A stretch of DNA of 64,000 nucleotides from Paenibacillus sp. 37 (GTDB lineage: Bacteria; Bacillota; Bacilli; Paenibacillales; Paenibacillaceae). Below the pieces are notes generated by a model. It did no database searches, had not been told where the DNA came from, and saw only the letters and a program-made list of their open reading frames with translations. Where the stretch lies: positions 5,952,001-6,016,000 of the forward strand of contig NZ_CP043761.1 of assembly GCF_008386395.1 (NCBI RefSeq), read 5' to 3'. A program made the position numbers and the translations under genes. Shown here piece by piece: positions 34,185 to 43,187 of this stretch. Numbering within the stretch: the first letter of the stretch is position 1; each line of letters begins with the position of its first letter.

Positions 34185-35312
34185 TTATATTGTCCAGTTA
34201 ATTTTGACGCGCAGATCGGTAGTACCTTCCATTTTGGACACATAATAAGATATCGATTTCATGCCAAGTTGGTACAAATCCTGCAAATCTTCAATCAGCC
34301 CAGCCTCCGTACCCTTGTACCTGAATGTCAGCGAGGTTCCGCCTTCCTTCAGCTTACTCTGAACCTTGGTCTTCAGGGCAGCATGGCCTTTAACCGCATC
34401 CTCTTCATCATACAGGGAATAGTCGAGAGCGTGGTACAGCTTCTGATAAGCGGCTTTTTTGCTATCTCCAGCCTTCACCAGCTTTAATAAAGCTTCTCGA
34501 TATGGGGCTGGCGCAGCGGGGTACTTGCTTTTGCCTGTCCAGATATGGTCACGTGCCATCTCATCATCACTCAGCAAATAATAGCTGTGGCTCACCTTAC
34601 CTTTGCGGTCAGGGGTAGGATCATCCCAGGTGGTGTCCATGTGATACCACTTGCCGTCCAGGTTCACGATATTCCAGGCATGAAGCTGCCCACCTGCTGT
34701 ACCTTCCACAATCCGGTTATCGATACCTACTCGCTCCAGCATCCGATAGGCCAACAGTGAATATCCCTGACATACGGTACTGCCTGTAACAAGCCCGTCG
34801 TAGGCCGTATATTTCTTGAGCGAAGTATCGTAGGAAAGGTTAAGCACAATCCAGTCATGGATGACCTTGACCTTCTCATGATCCGTCATGCCTGGTTTGA
34901 TGATTTCTTTCAACACGTTTGTGACTTTACGATTCACATAATCCGTCTGCTCCTTGGTCTCCCGATAGGAGAGAGTCACATGCACCTCGGCGGACACATT
35001 GGATCCTTTATAATTAAATGCATAACTTTTAACGGTATATTGGATATAGGGGTCACTCTTCATTGCCTCATCGATGGAGGTTTGTAATTGTTTTTTGAGG
35101 CCTTTCACATTGCCTTTGTATGTAAAAACAAGTTCCTCCGTTCGCTGTGACATTGCGGTAAGCAAGGTCTGGCGCAAATCTGTTGCCGTGGATATATCCG
35201 ATGTCCCTGATGCAGCATACAGTTGATCCAGATCAACCGTACGTGGTAACGCTACAGCAATCAGACAGCCTGCCAGCAGTATGGTGATAATTCGTTTCCC
35301 GTTCTTACCCAT
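34185..35312 (-). CDS. Exported transglutaminase-like protein
   Basis: 375 residues. N-terminal export signal (KRIITILLAGCLIAVALP), a tandem DUF-like alpha/beta part (about 40-145), then a transglutaminase-like core. The Cys-His-Asp triad is Cys in GSTVCQGYSLLAYR, His in GQLHAWNIV and Asp in HMDTTWDDP, all intact. The C-terminal part (about 290-375) repeats the FxYKGxxxGLxxxLQ pattern of the N-terminal part (ELVFTYKGNVKGLKKQLQ and SLTFRYKGTEAGLIEDLQ). Such proteins cleave or cross-link surface proteins or peptidoglycan. It lies between two surface-protein genes. LAGC resembles a lipobox, but the hydrophobic stretch continues past it, so I favour a signal peptide or anchor. Confidence 0.82.
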   Translation of the reverse strand: MGKNGKRIITILLAGCLIAVALPRTVDLDQLYAASGTSDISTATDLRQTLLTAMSQRTEELVFTYKGNVKGLKKQLQTSIDEAMKSDPYIQYTVKSYAFNYKGSNVSAEVHVTLSYRETKEQTDYVNRKVTNVLKEIIKPGMTDHEKVKVIHDWIVLNLSYDTSLKKYTAYDGLVTGSTVCQGYSLLAYRMLERVGIDNRIVEGTAGGQLHAWNIVNLDGKWYHMDTTWDDPTPDRKGKVSHSYYLLSDDEMARDHIWTGKSKYPAAPAPYREALLKLVKAGDSKKAAYQKLYHALDYSLYDEEDAVKGHAALKTKVQSKLKEGGTSLTFRYKGTEAGLIEDLQDLYQLGMKSISYYVSKMEGTTDLRVKINWTI

Positions 35313-35398
35313 GAAAGGAACCCACCCTTCTTTGCAAAGTTCTCACGCCCTATTGTATCACAAAAGGGTCTGTCGTCATTCTAGTTTTGTAAAAGCAA

Positions 35399-35433
35399 AT
35401 CAAAAGAGACCTTCTATGGAAGGTCCCTTTGAT
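35399..35433. terminator. Terminator near the SLH protein gene
   Basis: ATCAAAAGAGACCTTC and GAAGGTCCCTTTGAT form a hairpin with a four-base loop, downstream of the minus-strand SLH protein gene. Confidence 0.6.
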
Positions 35434-35510
35434 CTTTAGTTCATTGAATCACGATTACCCGTTATCTTCATCCTATGATTCGCTTGGGCATGATATGAGT
35501 GATTCCTCGT

Positions 35511-37904
35511 CTAATACAGGCGATTACCACTCATAAATGTCTCTGTTTTACCTTGAAGCTTCGCCAGCCGTTCCAATACCTGTGACGCTTCAGCTACCGT
35601 CACTTTGCGTGCAGGCATGAACCGTCCTTCAATCGAAGGAAGCAATCCCAGCTTCAGACTCAGGGAAACCGCTCCCTTACTTGTAATGGCACTGGCATCC
35701 GCAATGTTGGGAAGATCCGATGGCAACGTATAGAATCCGGCAAGCTTCTCATAGCGTAAAATACGTACAAGCAGCACTGCCAATTCTTCACGTGTCATCT
35801 CTTCCTGCGGATTCAAATTCTGTTCAGGGTCCGCTCCGGCAAGCCAGCGCTGATCGATTAATGCCCGAACTGCCTTATAATACGGGCTGTCAGGTGTCAC
35901 ATCAGCGTATAACTTGTCATCTCCGTCCCCACTGTAGTAAAGATCCATATTTGGATTAATCGCTCTTGCCAGATAGTTAAACCAATCTCCTCGGGTAATC
36001 ACACGATCCGGGAATACGCGTCCCTGCTCATCAGCAAGCAATACGCCATGCTGTGTCATATTGCGTAGAGCTGCTTCGGCCACATGACCCAAGATGTCCG
36101 TAGGTTCAGCCTTGGGTGCAGAGCTTGTGTCCCCGTATAAAAGCTTCCACTCTCCTGTGTTCGCATCCAGCGCTTCATAGTTGCCATAGATTGAATTCTC
36201 ATCACGTGTAGGCATATAAGCAAGGTTCACCCCCGCTGGGATGACTTGACCACCGTTCGTACCATATCCGCCATAACGGGAATATGCGAGGATCAGCTTG
36301 AACTCCTCCAGATAGAGTGCCTTGGCCTCTTCATAACTGATGGCTGGCTTATCATCTGCTGGCAATTGTTCAGGTTTTGCGGCAATGCGTGTATAGAACT
36401 CGTTCACGGTTCCATCGTTCAACACCTGCACTTGTGCCGTATCATCTTTCACCTGAATTCCGTTCAGATAGCGTTGGAACATAAACGTACGAGCATCGTC
36501 TATCTCAATAACGTTAGCCAGTCGGAACTGCTCCGTTGCGTCTGGAACTAGCGCAATCACTGTGTCCATCGCCAGTTTCTCAGCCTGCTTCCGCGTTACC
36601 AATTTGCCTGCCTTCTCCTCAGCCGGCTTCTCCTGTTCCATCTCCGGTCCGATTCGTTGCATCATCGTATAGCTGTAGATCTGCCCGGTAACTGCATCTA
36701 CCTGTGCTGAGATATCCCGCATGAACATATAGGACATATTGGCACTTCGATCACTCCAGCTCAAACTCCACACCTGATTGTTCGGACTTGAGTAATATCC
36801 CTTGCCCAGCTGGCTATGTTCCAGCTTATAACCCTTGGGAATATCAAAGTTTGTTGCGACCCGATTGGCGGCCTGTTGAACATTTAACCTCGTACCATTG
36901 GCCGGCACAAAAGGCGTTACATCACCTTTCAACTTCGTATCCTGCTGCAAAGAATCTTCATTCACAGCTTTACCTGTTAATGTATTAATCCGTTCCAACG
37001 TATTGGCTTCAATCGGAACGATACTGATATTTTTTGGTGTATATGCAAGATAATACTGCTGACCCTGTTTGGAAGATAGACGATCTTTGGCGATATAAGC
37101 CAGTTCCACATCGAACTGTTCTTCAAACTGCTGTCTTGCCTTCTCTTCTGAAGCTGCCGGTTTCGATGAGGGATACTTGGCTTCAATAGTACCTCGTGAG
37201 TAACCTGTCACCAAACCACTTTCATCCACATTAATGTAGACTGTCTCTGCATCAGATAACAATCCATCATGTTTTAACTGGTACCCGTATCGATACTCTG
37301 TTCTGCCAAACAATGACTCTTGTTCAATGGAAGAATACAGATCTCCAAGCGGAGCATATTCATTGTCCTTAAGACCTGGAATCGCTTGGTACAACAATGC
37401 CACGGCCTTTTCTTCAGCTTCAGCTTTGGTTAGCTTCACATCCGATTCCGAGACATGTTTGTCCAGGATATCCGACGGCAAATGTACACTTAACACTTCC
37501 CCTGTGCCTGCATGTACAGTTCCACTGAATCCCGACGTATGATTACCTTGTGTAATCTGGAACCCGATCTCCCATGCCTTGTAGTCTGGCGTTGGATAGG
37601 AATTAGGTGAATCGAATCGTGCAGATGAGATTGTTGCTTTTTTTAACAATGGAAACAATTTCAGTATATTTTCACTGGCTTGCCTGGATGAGATTTTTGC
37701 TCCCTCTGGCACGTCATTGCTCGTTGCGTCTAGTTGTTCATTTTCCCCCGTTGTCGCTTCGGTCAACTGCTCTGCTTGCGCGGCTGATGCACTGCCTGCA
37801 AAACCTGGTGTTTGCGAAGCAAGCAGCAGTGTTGCCATCGCTGCGGTTGTTGCTTTGGTTGCGAACATTTTCAAAGTTAGATTACACTTCCAATTCAAAC
37901 TCAA
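35511..37904 (-). CDS. S-layer-homology surface protein with YcdB/PepSY-like repeats
   Basis: About 797 residues from the TTG at 37904, which has GGGAGAGG seven bases upstream and yields a clean signal peptide (KMFATKATTAAMATLLLASQ ... ASA); an upstream in-frame ATG at 37934 would add ten charged residues. The body (about 55-590) holds repeated YcdB/YcdC and PepSY-like units (ASENILKLFPLLKKA, TKAEAEEKAVALLYQ, NVQQAANRVATNFD, TRKQAEKLAMDTVIA, SYEEAKALYLEEFK). The C-terminus (about 605-780) has SLH motifs (FPDRVITRGDWFNYLARAI, YADVTPDSPYYKAVRAL, EEMTREELAVLLVRIL, KVTVAEASQVLERLA) for binding secondary cell-wall polymer. PepSY domains are linked to protease inhibition. Role otherwise unknown. 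Confidence 0.82.
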   Translation of the reverse strand: MSLNWKCNLTLKMFATKATTAAMATLLLASQTPGFAGSASAAQAEQLTEATTGENEQLDATSNDVPEGAKISSRQASENILKLFPLLKKATISSARFDSPNSYPTPDYKAWEIGFQITQGNHTSGFSGTVHAGTGEVLSVHLPSDILDKHVSESDVKLTKAEAEEKAVALLYQAIPGLKDNEYAPLGDLYSSIEQESLFGRTEYRYGYQLKHDGLLSDAETVYINVDESGLVTGYSRGTIEAKYPSSKPAASEEKARQQFEEQFDVELAYIAKDRLSSKQGQQYYLAYTPKNISIVPIEANTLERINTLTGKAVNEDSLQQDTKLKGDVTPFVPANGTRLNVQQAANRVATNFDIPKGYKLEHSQLGKGYYSSPNNQVWSLSWSDRSANMSYMFMRDISAQVDAVTGQIYSYTMMQRIGPEMEQEKPAEEKAGKLVTRKQAEKLAMDTVIALVPDATEQFRLANVIEIDDARTFMFQRYLNGIQVKDDTAQVQVLNDGTVNEFYTRIAAKPEQLPADDKPAISYEEAKALYLEEFKLILAYSRYGGYGTNGGQVIPAGVNLAYMPTRDENSIYGNYEALDANTGEWKLLYGDTSSAPKAEPTDILGHVAEAALRNMTQHGVLLADEQGRVFPDRVITRGDWFNYLARAINPNMDLYYSGDGDDKLYADVTPDSPYYKAVRALIDQRWLAGADPEQNLNPQEEMTREELAVLLVRILRYEKLAGFYTLPSDLPNIADASAITSKGAVSLSLKLGLLPSIEGRFMPARKVTVAEASQVLERLAKLQGKTETFMSGNRLY

Positions 37905-38065
37905 ATCTGGACCTCTCCCTTCAATTTCATACAAAGAAGCATAACAAATAACCTCGCATGAATATTGCCAGTCTATTCTATGATACCATAAGCTTCCTTT
38001 TTAATCGTCGTTTTCGGGGCAATTTTACAAATGTGAATTTCTGCATATTGCTATTAACAGCAAAA

Positions 38066-38090
38066 AAAACGCCAACCACGTTGGCGTTTT
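38066..38090. terminator. Terminator of the alpha/beta hydrolase gene
   Basis: AAAACGCCAA / TTGGCGTTTT, ten-base stem, loop CCACG. T-run on both strands. Confidence 0.8.
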
Positions 38091-38131
38091 CTCTATTAGC
38101 CTGCACTCTTATGTAGGCTGATTCTACCTTG

Positions 38132-39058
38132 TCAACTACTCGCTATAGACGAATCGTTCGACTTCGCCTGACCTTGAACATGGATTTTCAAAAAGGGAAT
38201 CACGGTATCCCAGAAGGCGGGATCTTCCTCGGAACAACTGTGTCCTCCGCTGTTGACCCATAGATGTTCAACAGGCGGATCGGCTTTGGACATAAAATAT
38301 TCAAGCTCACTCGGGGGAATGAAATTATCTCCCTTGGAGTGCACCATAAGCATTGGCAGTTGCATCCCCCTGCGCCGTTCATTCAGCATCATCACCGGTT
38401 CACGCTGACGATAGGATTTCAGAGATTCACCCAGTCGCCAGAACCAGATTCTCGGAATTAACTGGGCCAGTGGAAATAAGGGCAGACGCCGGCGTCTCAG
38501 CTCTGAACTGACGATTACCTCAAATTGCGATGGCATCGAGTCCGTAATCACTGCTGATACAGGAATTCCCTCCGTCACTGCAAGAATCGTACCCAGTCCA
38601 CCCAAAGAATGTCCAAGTACTCCGATGGCATCCGCATCAATCTCTGGTCGTGCAGTCGTATACTGCAACGCCGCGAGCAGATCATCCCGGAACAGGTAGG
38701 CAGATGCAGCACGAACCGGATCACTGGCCCCATGACTACGCACATCATACATAAATAAGGCATATCCAGCTTCCCAGATCGGACGTGCGTAACGAAGAAC
38801 ACGGGAGCGATTGGAGCCCCATCCATGTGCAATGATAACGAGCGGCCATGGTTTCGGAATGTCGGCTCTGGCCGGGATGAACCAGCCATGCACCCGACCT
38901 CCCCCACTGTCAAAGGTCACATCCTCAAATGGCATTGGGGGTGTCAGTGTGATTGGAATCTTCTTAGGTGTCTGGCTCTTTACCGCTGCCTTCCATAAAC
39001 CACCTGCCGTTACTGCGGCCACGGCGAGCATGCCGCCTATCATTGTTTTAGCTTTCAC
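38132..39058 (-). CDS. Alpha/beta hydrolase, membrane-anchored or exported
   Basis: 308 residues from the GTG at 39058 (GAGGAG nine bases upstream); an ATG at 39121 is in frame but would bury the N-terminal helix. The hydrophobic N-terminus (TMIGGMLAVAAVTAGGLW) is an anchor or signal. Catalytic core: oxyanion region IIAHGWGSNRS, nucleophile elbow GVLGHSLGGLG (Ser), acid in HSKGDNFIPP (Asp) and histidine in NSGGHSCSEEDP. This is the general peptidase S9/esterase-like hydrolase layout. Substrate unknown. Monocistronic, with its own terminator. Confidence 0.8.
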   Translation of the reverse strand: MKAKTMIGGMLAVAAVTAGGLWKAAVKSQTPKKIPITLTPPMPFEDVTFDSGGGRVHGWFIPARADIPKPWPLVIIAHGWGSNRSRVLRYARPIWEAGYALFMYDVRSHGASDPVRAASAYLFRDDLLAALQYTTARPEIDADAIGVLGHSLGGLGTILAVTEGIPVSAVITDSMPSQFEVIVSSELRRRRLPLFPLAQLIPRIWFWRLGESLKSYRQREPVMMLNERRRGMQLPMLMVHSKGDNFIPPSELEYFMSKADPPVEHLWVNSGGHSCSEEDPAFWDTVIPFLKIHVQGQAKSNDSSIASS

Positions 39059-39227
39059 AGGGCATCTCTCCTCTCCGAATTCTGGCATACATCCATCATA
39101 AAACAATAGAGTGAACGGCATGTTAAGTCACATGGGTTTTTATGATAAAGATTAATCTAACAACTAATTTTTCGGAACCATCATATATATACCCAAATAT
39201 ACATATCCCTCATCTGATGCTGGAATC

Positions 39228-39854
39228 CTAGACTACAGCTGCTTCCACAAATCTCCGTGCACATGCTGAAATCCACTCATGATCTCCTGCTACAAGAGCT
39301 TCTCGTGGTAAAAGGGCACTTCCCAGACCCACTGCAGCAGCGCCTGCTGCATAATAATCAGCAATATTCTCCAGTGTGGCACCACCTGTTGCCAGCAGTG
39401 GAATATGATTCAGTGGAGCTTTGATCTCCCGCAGATACGGTATGCCCAAACTCGCCATCGGAAACAACTTCACAACTCGTGCTCCCGCTTCATGGGCAGC
39501 GACAATCTCCGTGGGTGTCATGGCTCCAGGCCAGATCTCGACACCATGTTCTACAGCATATTCAATGACAGACAGATCGACATTGGGAGACACCAGAAAT
39601 TGTGCTCCTGCAGCGACCGCTTCCTTCGCCATCTGCACATTCAGAACCGTACCCGCTCCAACATAAGCCTTTCCTTCATGCCGCTCACGCCAGTCTGCAA
39701 TAATATCATGTGCTCCAGGTGTGTTTAGTGTGACTTCCATCAGTCGGATGCCACCACCTGTCATACCTTGTCCAGCTGTTACTGCCGCTTCGCGGCTTAT
39801 ACCGCGCACAATCGCAACCAGCCTTGACTCCAATAGTACTTCCGTCAAATTCAT
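39228..39854 (-). CDS. KDPG/KHG aldolase (Eda-type)
   Basis: 208 residues from the ATG at 39854, which has AAGGGGAA seven bases upstream (ATG at 39875 and TTG at 39878 are alternatives). Class I aldolase barrel: RLVAIVRGIS, active-site Glu in LMEVTLNTPGA, YVGAGTVLN, AQFLVSPN and the Schiff-base lysine in ARVVKLFPMAS. It cleaves 2-keto-3-deoxy-6-phosphogluconate to pyruvate and glyceraldehyde-3-phosphate, or 4-hydroxy-2-oxoglutarate to pyruvate and glyoxylate. It stands alone; the kdu genes that would feed it are 16 kb away and no KDG kinase is in the window. Confidence 0.9.
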   Translation of the reverse strand: MNLTEVLLESRLVAIVRGISREAAVTAGQGMTGGGIRLMEVTLNTPGAHDIIADWRERHEGKAYVGAGTVLNVQMAKEAVAAGAQFLVSPNVDLSVIEYAVEHGVEIWPGAMTPTEIVAAHEAGARVVKLFPMASLGIPYLREIKAPLNHIPLLATGGATLENIADYYAAGAAAVGLGSALLPREALVAGDHEWISACARRFVEAAVV

Positions 39855-40020
39855 ATCCAGTTCCCCTTGCTTCATCAATTCGGCAGCCGAAGACAGGCAA
39901 TCATGGTCACCGCTTTTCCGTTATTCATTATTGTAAGGCATATCCTCCCCTGGATGAAATACATTAATCCATTACTGAAGTGAATTCGAGAGATACTATA
40001 AAGTGAATACATTTCAACGT

Positions 40021-40052
40021 AAAAAAACCTCTCCATGGAAATGGGGCTGGTT
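40021..40052 (-). terminator. Terminator of the glycosyltransferase operon
   Basis: Minus strand: AACC and CCCCAT pair with ATGGAG and GGTT around a short loop, followed by seven T's. Confidence 0.65.
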
Positions 40053-40097
40053 CACCCATTCAATTCCACGAAAGAGGCAGTATTTCGACTGAAAATA

Positions 40098-42239
40098 CTA
40101 AGCATTTTCCAACACGTTATCCTTCTCCAAATCTTTAAAGTATCGATCGTTATATAACATACTCGGATGTGTTGGATGATAGGCGAGTGCGATATCATTA
40201 TGTTCCCGGGCCTTGGCACGGTTACCCATCCGGTCATAACACACACATAGTTGCAGATGCGGCATCCAGGTCCAGGCTGCTTCATTCAGCACTACCATAG
40301 GATCATCGGGACGTACAGCACGAGTCGCCTGTTCGTACCAGAACAGGGCCTTGCGATAATCTTCACGGTCGGCAAAATAACCACCCAATCGACAGCAAAT
40401 CTCGGCTCTTGGCAAATCATAGGCAAATGATCGGAACAACGCGGTGACTTCCTGTTCCGGACGTTCAAGTGCAGCTTCACAATCCGCAATTTTCTGGCAC
40501 GCAGCGATCTGATCTTCCACCCAGCCCAGCCCGGTATCCAGAAACTTCTCATAGTACTTCACCGCATCCTCATGCTGTCCATGGTCCTTCAGTTCATTAC
40601 CGAAGTAGTACAAGTCACGCGGCCCAAATTCCTCTCCGGCCTGTTCCCTTTTGCGATAGATCCGCAGATTCCGATCGGTATACTCCTTATCTTTCTTGTG
40701 GGTAACCGCTATATCACTATGCAGCAGATTGCCCGCTACAGCCAGGTATTCATGCACCGCGCCAATCCAGCGAAATTGCCGATCCCGACGCACCAGACGA
40801 TTCCGGCGTAGGTTGTAGGCTACCTTGCCATCTGCTGTGAATGACAGATTGTAATCCATCGTGACACTATCAACATCCGGGTCCAGCGAACGTTTCAAGG
40901 CGATCAGTTTCGCCCGATCTTCCGGTTCAAACACATCGTCGGCATCCAGCCACAGAATATATTCACTCTTTGCCTGATCGAAAGCATAGTTGCGTGCTGC
41001 TGCAAAGTCATCCACCCACTCAAAATCAACAATACGATCCGTATATCTGGAAGCAATCTGACGGGTACGATCCGTCGAACCGGTATCCACGATTACAATC
41101 TCATCGGCAATACCGTTGACCGAGTCCAGACATCTGGCAAGGGAAGCTTCTTCATTTTTCACAATCATACACAGGGTAATACTGATCGTCTCCTCACCTC
41201 TTCTCGCCCTGCGATTAAAGGCGGATACCCCCGGCAGTTCGGACAATCGATAAATGTGGTACGCAGGGAAATGAGTATCGACGAACAAACGAAAACCCAG
41301 TGCCTGAGCACGAATGCAAAAATGACGATCTTCACCCCAGAAGGATACATTGGGGATCTGGTCATATGAAACTCCTGCTGCCAGCACATTTTTGCGAATA
41401 AGAGTACATGCCCCCAGCCCTCCAACTTCATAACAACCCGGGATCCGCAACTGACTCAGAAAAGCAGTCGTTTGTGTGCCCTCGTCCTCCGCCTCGGTTC
41501 CGTCTAATGTTTTACCACCGCGGCGATACAAGGCATACTCATCTTGCAACCATACCTGTGGCATTTCCCTGGCATCCGGTTGCCAGCGGGTCCAAAAGAT
41601 ATTGGATACAATGTCTTTGCCATTCGATACAAGTTGCTCCAGCGTCCGTGGATGCAGCACCAAGTCAGAATCAATCAGGAAAACCCCATCGTAGTGATTG
41701 TCGCGTGCATATTGCAATATGCGATTTTTCAAACCGGCTACACGCCAAATCTGCTCATCCTGCCAATAGTGTCCTCCCTCATCCTTGCTGTACACCCCTT
41801 TGTTGTCAGGACTACCGCTACCATGTTCATCTGCTTGAATAACCGTCCCTTCATGTTGAAGCACAAATTCATGCAATATATTCGATGCGGCTTCTTCCAC
41901 GTTATCGTCAACAAACAGATAATCCGTCTTCACTGTTGTTCGTTCCAGTGCATGCAGAGAATCCAGAAATTCACGGAGCACTGGCGTTGTCTGGCGAACC
42001 GGGCTGGCGATCAGTATTCTTTCCTGGCCAAGCTCTTCAAGCTTTTCCGATTGGCGGGTTTCCAGCGATTTATCAGAACGTCTGGACGGTCGATGATTAC
42101 TATGGCTCTCTTTCTTGCTCTCATCTTGCTCCGCATTTTGATTTTCTTTCTCATTCTCTTTCCCTTGTAAATTCAGCTCTATTTGAGGTTGGGATTCTTC
42201 TTGCGATGGGTGTAACGGGTCTTTCTTCAACGTGCTCAC
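40098..42239 (-). CDS. Two-domain glycosyltransferase with TPR-like C-terminus
   Basis: About 713 residues from the GTG at 42239 (AGGAG seven bases upstream, just past the stop of the previous gene); an ATG at 42263 would overlap that gene. A charged disordered head of about 65 residues (Glu/Lys/Gln/Asn) is followed by GT-A domain one (about 75-340, ERILIASPVRQ, VFLIDSDLVLH as DxD, FWGEDRHFCIRAQ) and GT-A domain two of the GT2 family (about 360-600, ITLCMIVKNEEASLARCLDSV, IVDTGSTDRT, LWLDADDVFEP). TPR-like helices (about 560-705) close the protein. Probably acts in surface glycan or protein glycosylation; acceptor unknown. Second gene of a two-gene operon. Confidence 0.82.
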   Translation of the reverse strand: MSTLKKDPLHPSQEESQPQIELNLQGKENEKENQNAEQDESKKESHSNHRPSRRSDKSLETRQSEKLEELGQERILIASPVRQTTPVLREFLDSLHALERTTVKTDYLFVDDNVEEAASNILHEFVLQHEGTVIQADEHGSGSPDNKGVYSKDEGGHYWQDEQIWRVAGLKNRILQYARDNHYDGVFLIDSDLVLHPRTLEQLVSNGKDIVSNIFWTRWQPDAREMPQVWLQDEYALYRRGGKTLDGTEAEDEGTQTTAFLSQLRIPGCYEVGGLGACTLIRKNVLAAGVSYDQIPNVSFWGEDRHFCIRAQALGFRLFVDTHFPAYHIYRLSELPGVSAFNRRARRGEETISITLCMIVKNEEASLARCLDSVNGIADEIVIVDTGSTDRTRQIASRYTDRIVDFEWVDDFAAARNYAFDQAKSEYILWLDADDVFEPEDRAKLIALKRSLDPDVDSVTMDYNLSFTADGKVAYNLRRNRLVRRDRQFRWIGAVHEYLAVAGNLLHSDIAVTHKKDKEYTDRNLRIYRKREQAGEEFGPRDLYYFGNELKDHGQHEDAVKYYEKFLDTGLGWVEDQIAACQKIADCEAALERPEQEVTALFRSFAYDLPRAEICCRLGGYFADREDYRKALFWYEQATRAVRPDDPMVVLNEAAWTWMPHLQLCVCYDRMGNRAKAREHNDIALAYHPTHPSMLYNDRYFKDLEKDNVLENA

Positions 42240-42250
42240 TCCCCCTCTCC

Positions 42251-42967
42251 TTATTCGAACCATGCCAACAGTCGTGGCTCTTGATCCAATATCGATTCGT
42301 ACTGTTCCTTCCAGCCGTATCTTGCTTCAGGGTCCAGTGCTTGATAACGTTCATATTTGCGGATGCGGTCTTCTTCCCGCGCCCAACCATAGTGCTTCAC
42401 CCGGGGAGCATGACATCCATAGGACCAATGCTGGATCGTTAACGGAAAACGACCACAATGCTGGGGTGTCTCTTTCCATTCATAGTTCATCCCCGGGTGA
42501 TAACGAATCAGAAATGGCCGATAATAGGCATGCGCCTGCCAGAACTCATCTTCCCGGTAATGCGTCTCACTCCACATATCAAACAATCTGAAATAGATCG
42601 CATCTTCATTGCCACTGAGCAGCAGATCACGTACCACACCAAAGTCACTGGTTAGAATCTCATCCGCATCCAGATTCAAAATCCACTCCGGATTGGTCGC
42701 CACCGTCTCTTCCCATTGCTGTTTTCTCAGGCTTACCTCGTCTGCAAAACGTGAAGCAGCGTTCTCCACTAATACGAGTGGAATACCGTCCAGAAGTTCC
42801 CGGCACAGCGCGACCGTTGCATCCGTACTTCCGTCATCAATGATTACTGCGCGATCAATCCAGGGACGATGTCTCTCCAGTGCCTGCCTGAGATAGCGAT
42901 TCTCTTCATTACGAACGATCATCGACAAGGTAATATGTGGTCTTCCATGTTCCTCATGTCTATCCAA
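42251..42967 (-). CDS. GT2-family glycosyltransferase
   Basis: 238 residues. GT-A fold: HITLSMIVRNEENRYLRQAL, DRAVIIDDGSTDATVAL, metal-binding LNLDADEIL, then a conserved FRLFDMWSETHYREDEFW region with HYGWAREEDRIRKYERY at the end. The opening is very similar to domain two of the next gene, so the pair probably arose by duplication and acts on the same glycan. TTG start with GGGGGTGA seven bases upstream. No upstream terminator is visible; it is first in the operon. Confidence 0.85.
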   Translation of the reverse strand: MDRHEEHGRPHITLSMIVRNEENRYLRQALERHRPWIDRAVIIDDGSTDATVALCRELLDGIPLVLVENAASRFADEVSLRKQQWEETVATNPEWILNLDADEILTSDFGVVRDLLLSGNEDAIYFRLFDMWSETHYREDEFWQAHAYYRPFLIRYHPGMNYEWKETPQHCGRFPLTIQHWSYGCHAPRVKHYGWAREEDRIRKYERYQALDPEARYGWKEQYESILDQEPRLLAWFE

Positions 42968-43119
42968 ATCTTCACCCCCTGCTCAAGCTTCTACCTATTA
43001 AAATGTCGGACACACGATACCTGGACGAATCACAATCCTCTATTTCCAATCTATGCAGAGCCGGAATGCGGATATGCAGGCCAAGTAAACCTTTCATGGG
43101 GTTAATCTTGATGAACGAC

Positions 43120-43151
43120 AAAAAAAGCACCCGCCTTCGCGGATGCTTTTA
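43120..43151. terminator. Terminator of xylB
   Basis: AAAAAGCA and TGCTTTTT with an inner CCGC/GCGG and loop CTTC. It lies just past the xylB stop; T-run on both strands. Confidence 0.8.
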
Positions 43152-43187
43152 AGGTAATCACAAGATTAATGTAGTGAAATAAATGAA

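Noticed and set aside
35230..35312. Lipoprotein signal in the transglutaminase-like protein
   Set aside because: LAGC fits a lipobox, but the hydrophobic segment continues well beyond the cysteine, which points to an ordinary signal peptide or anchor.
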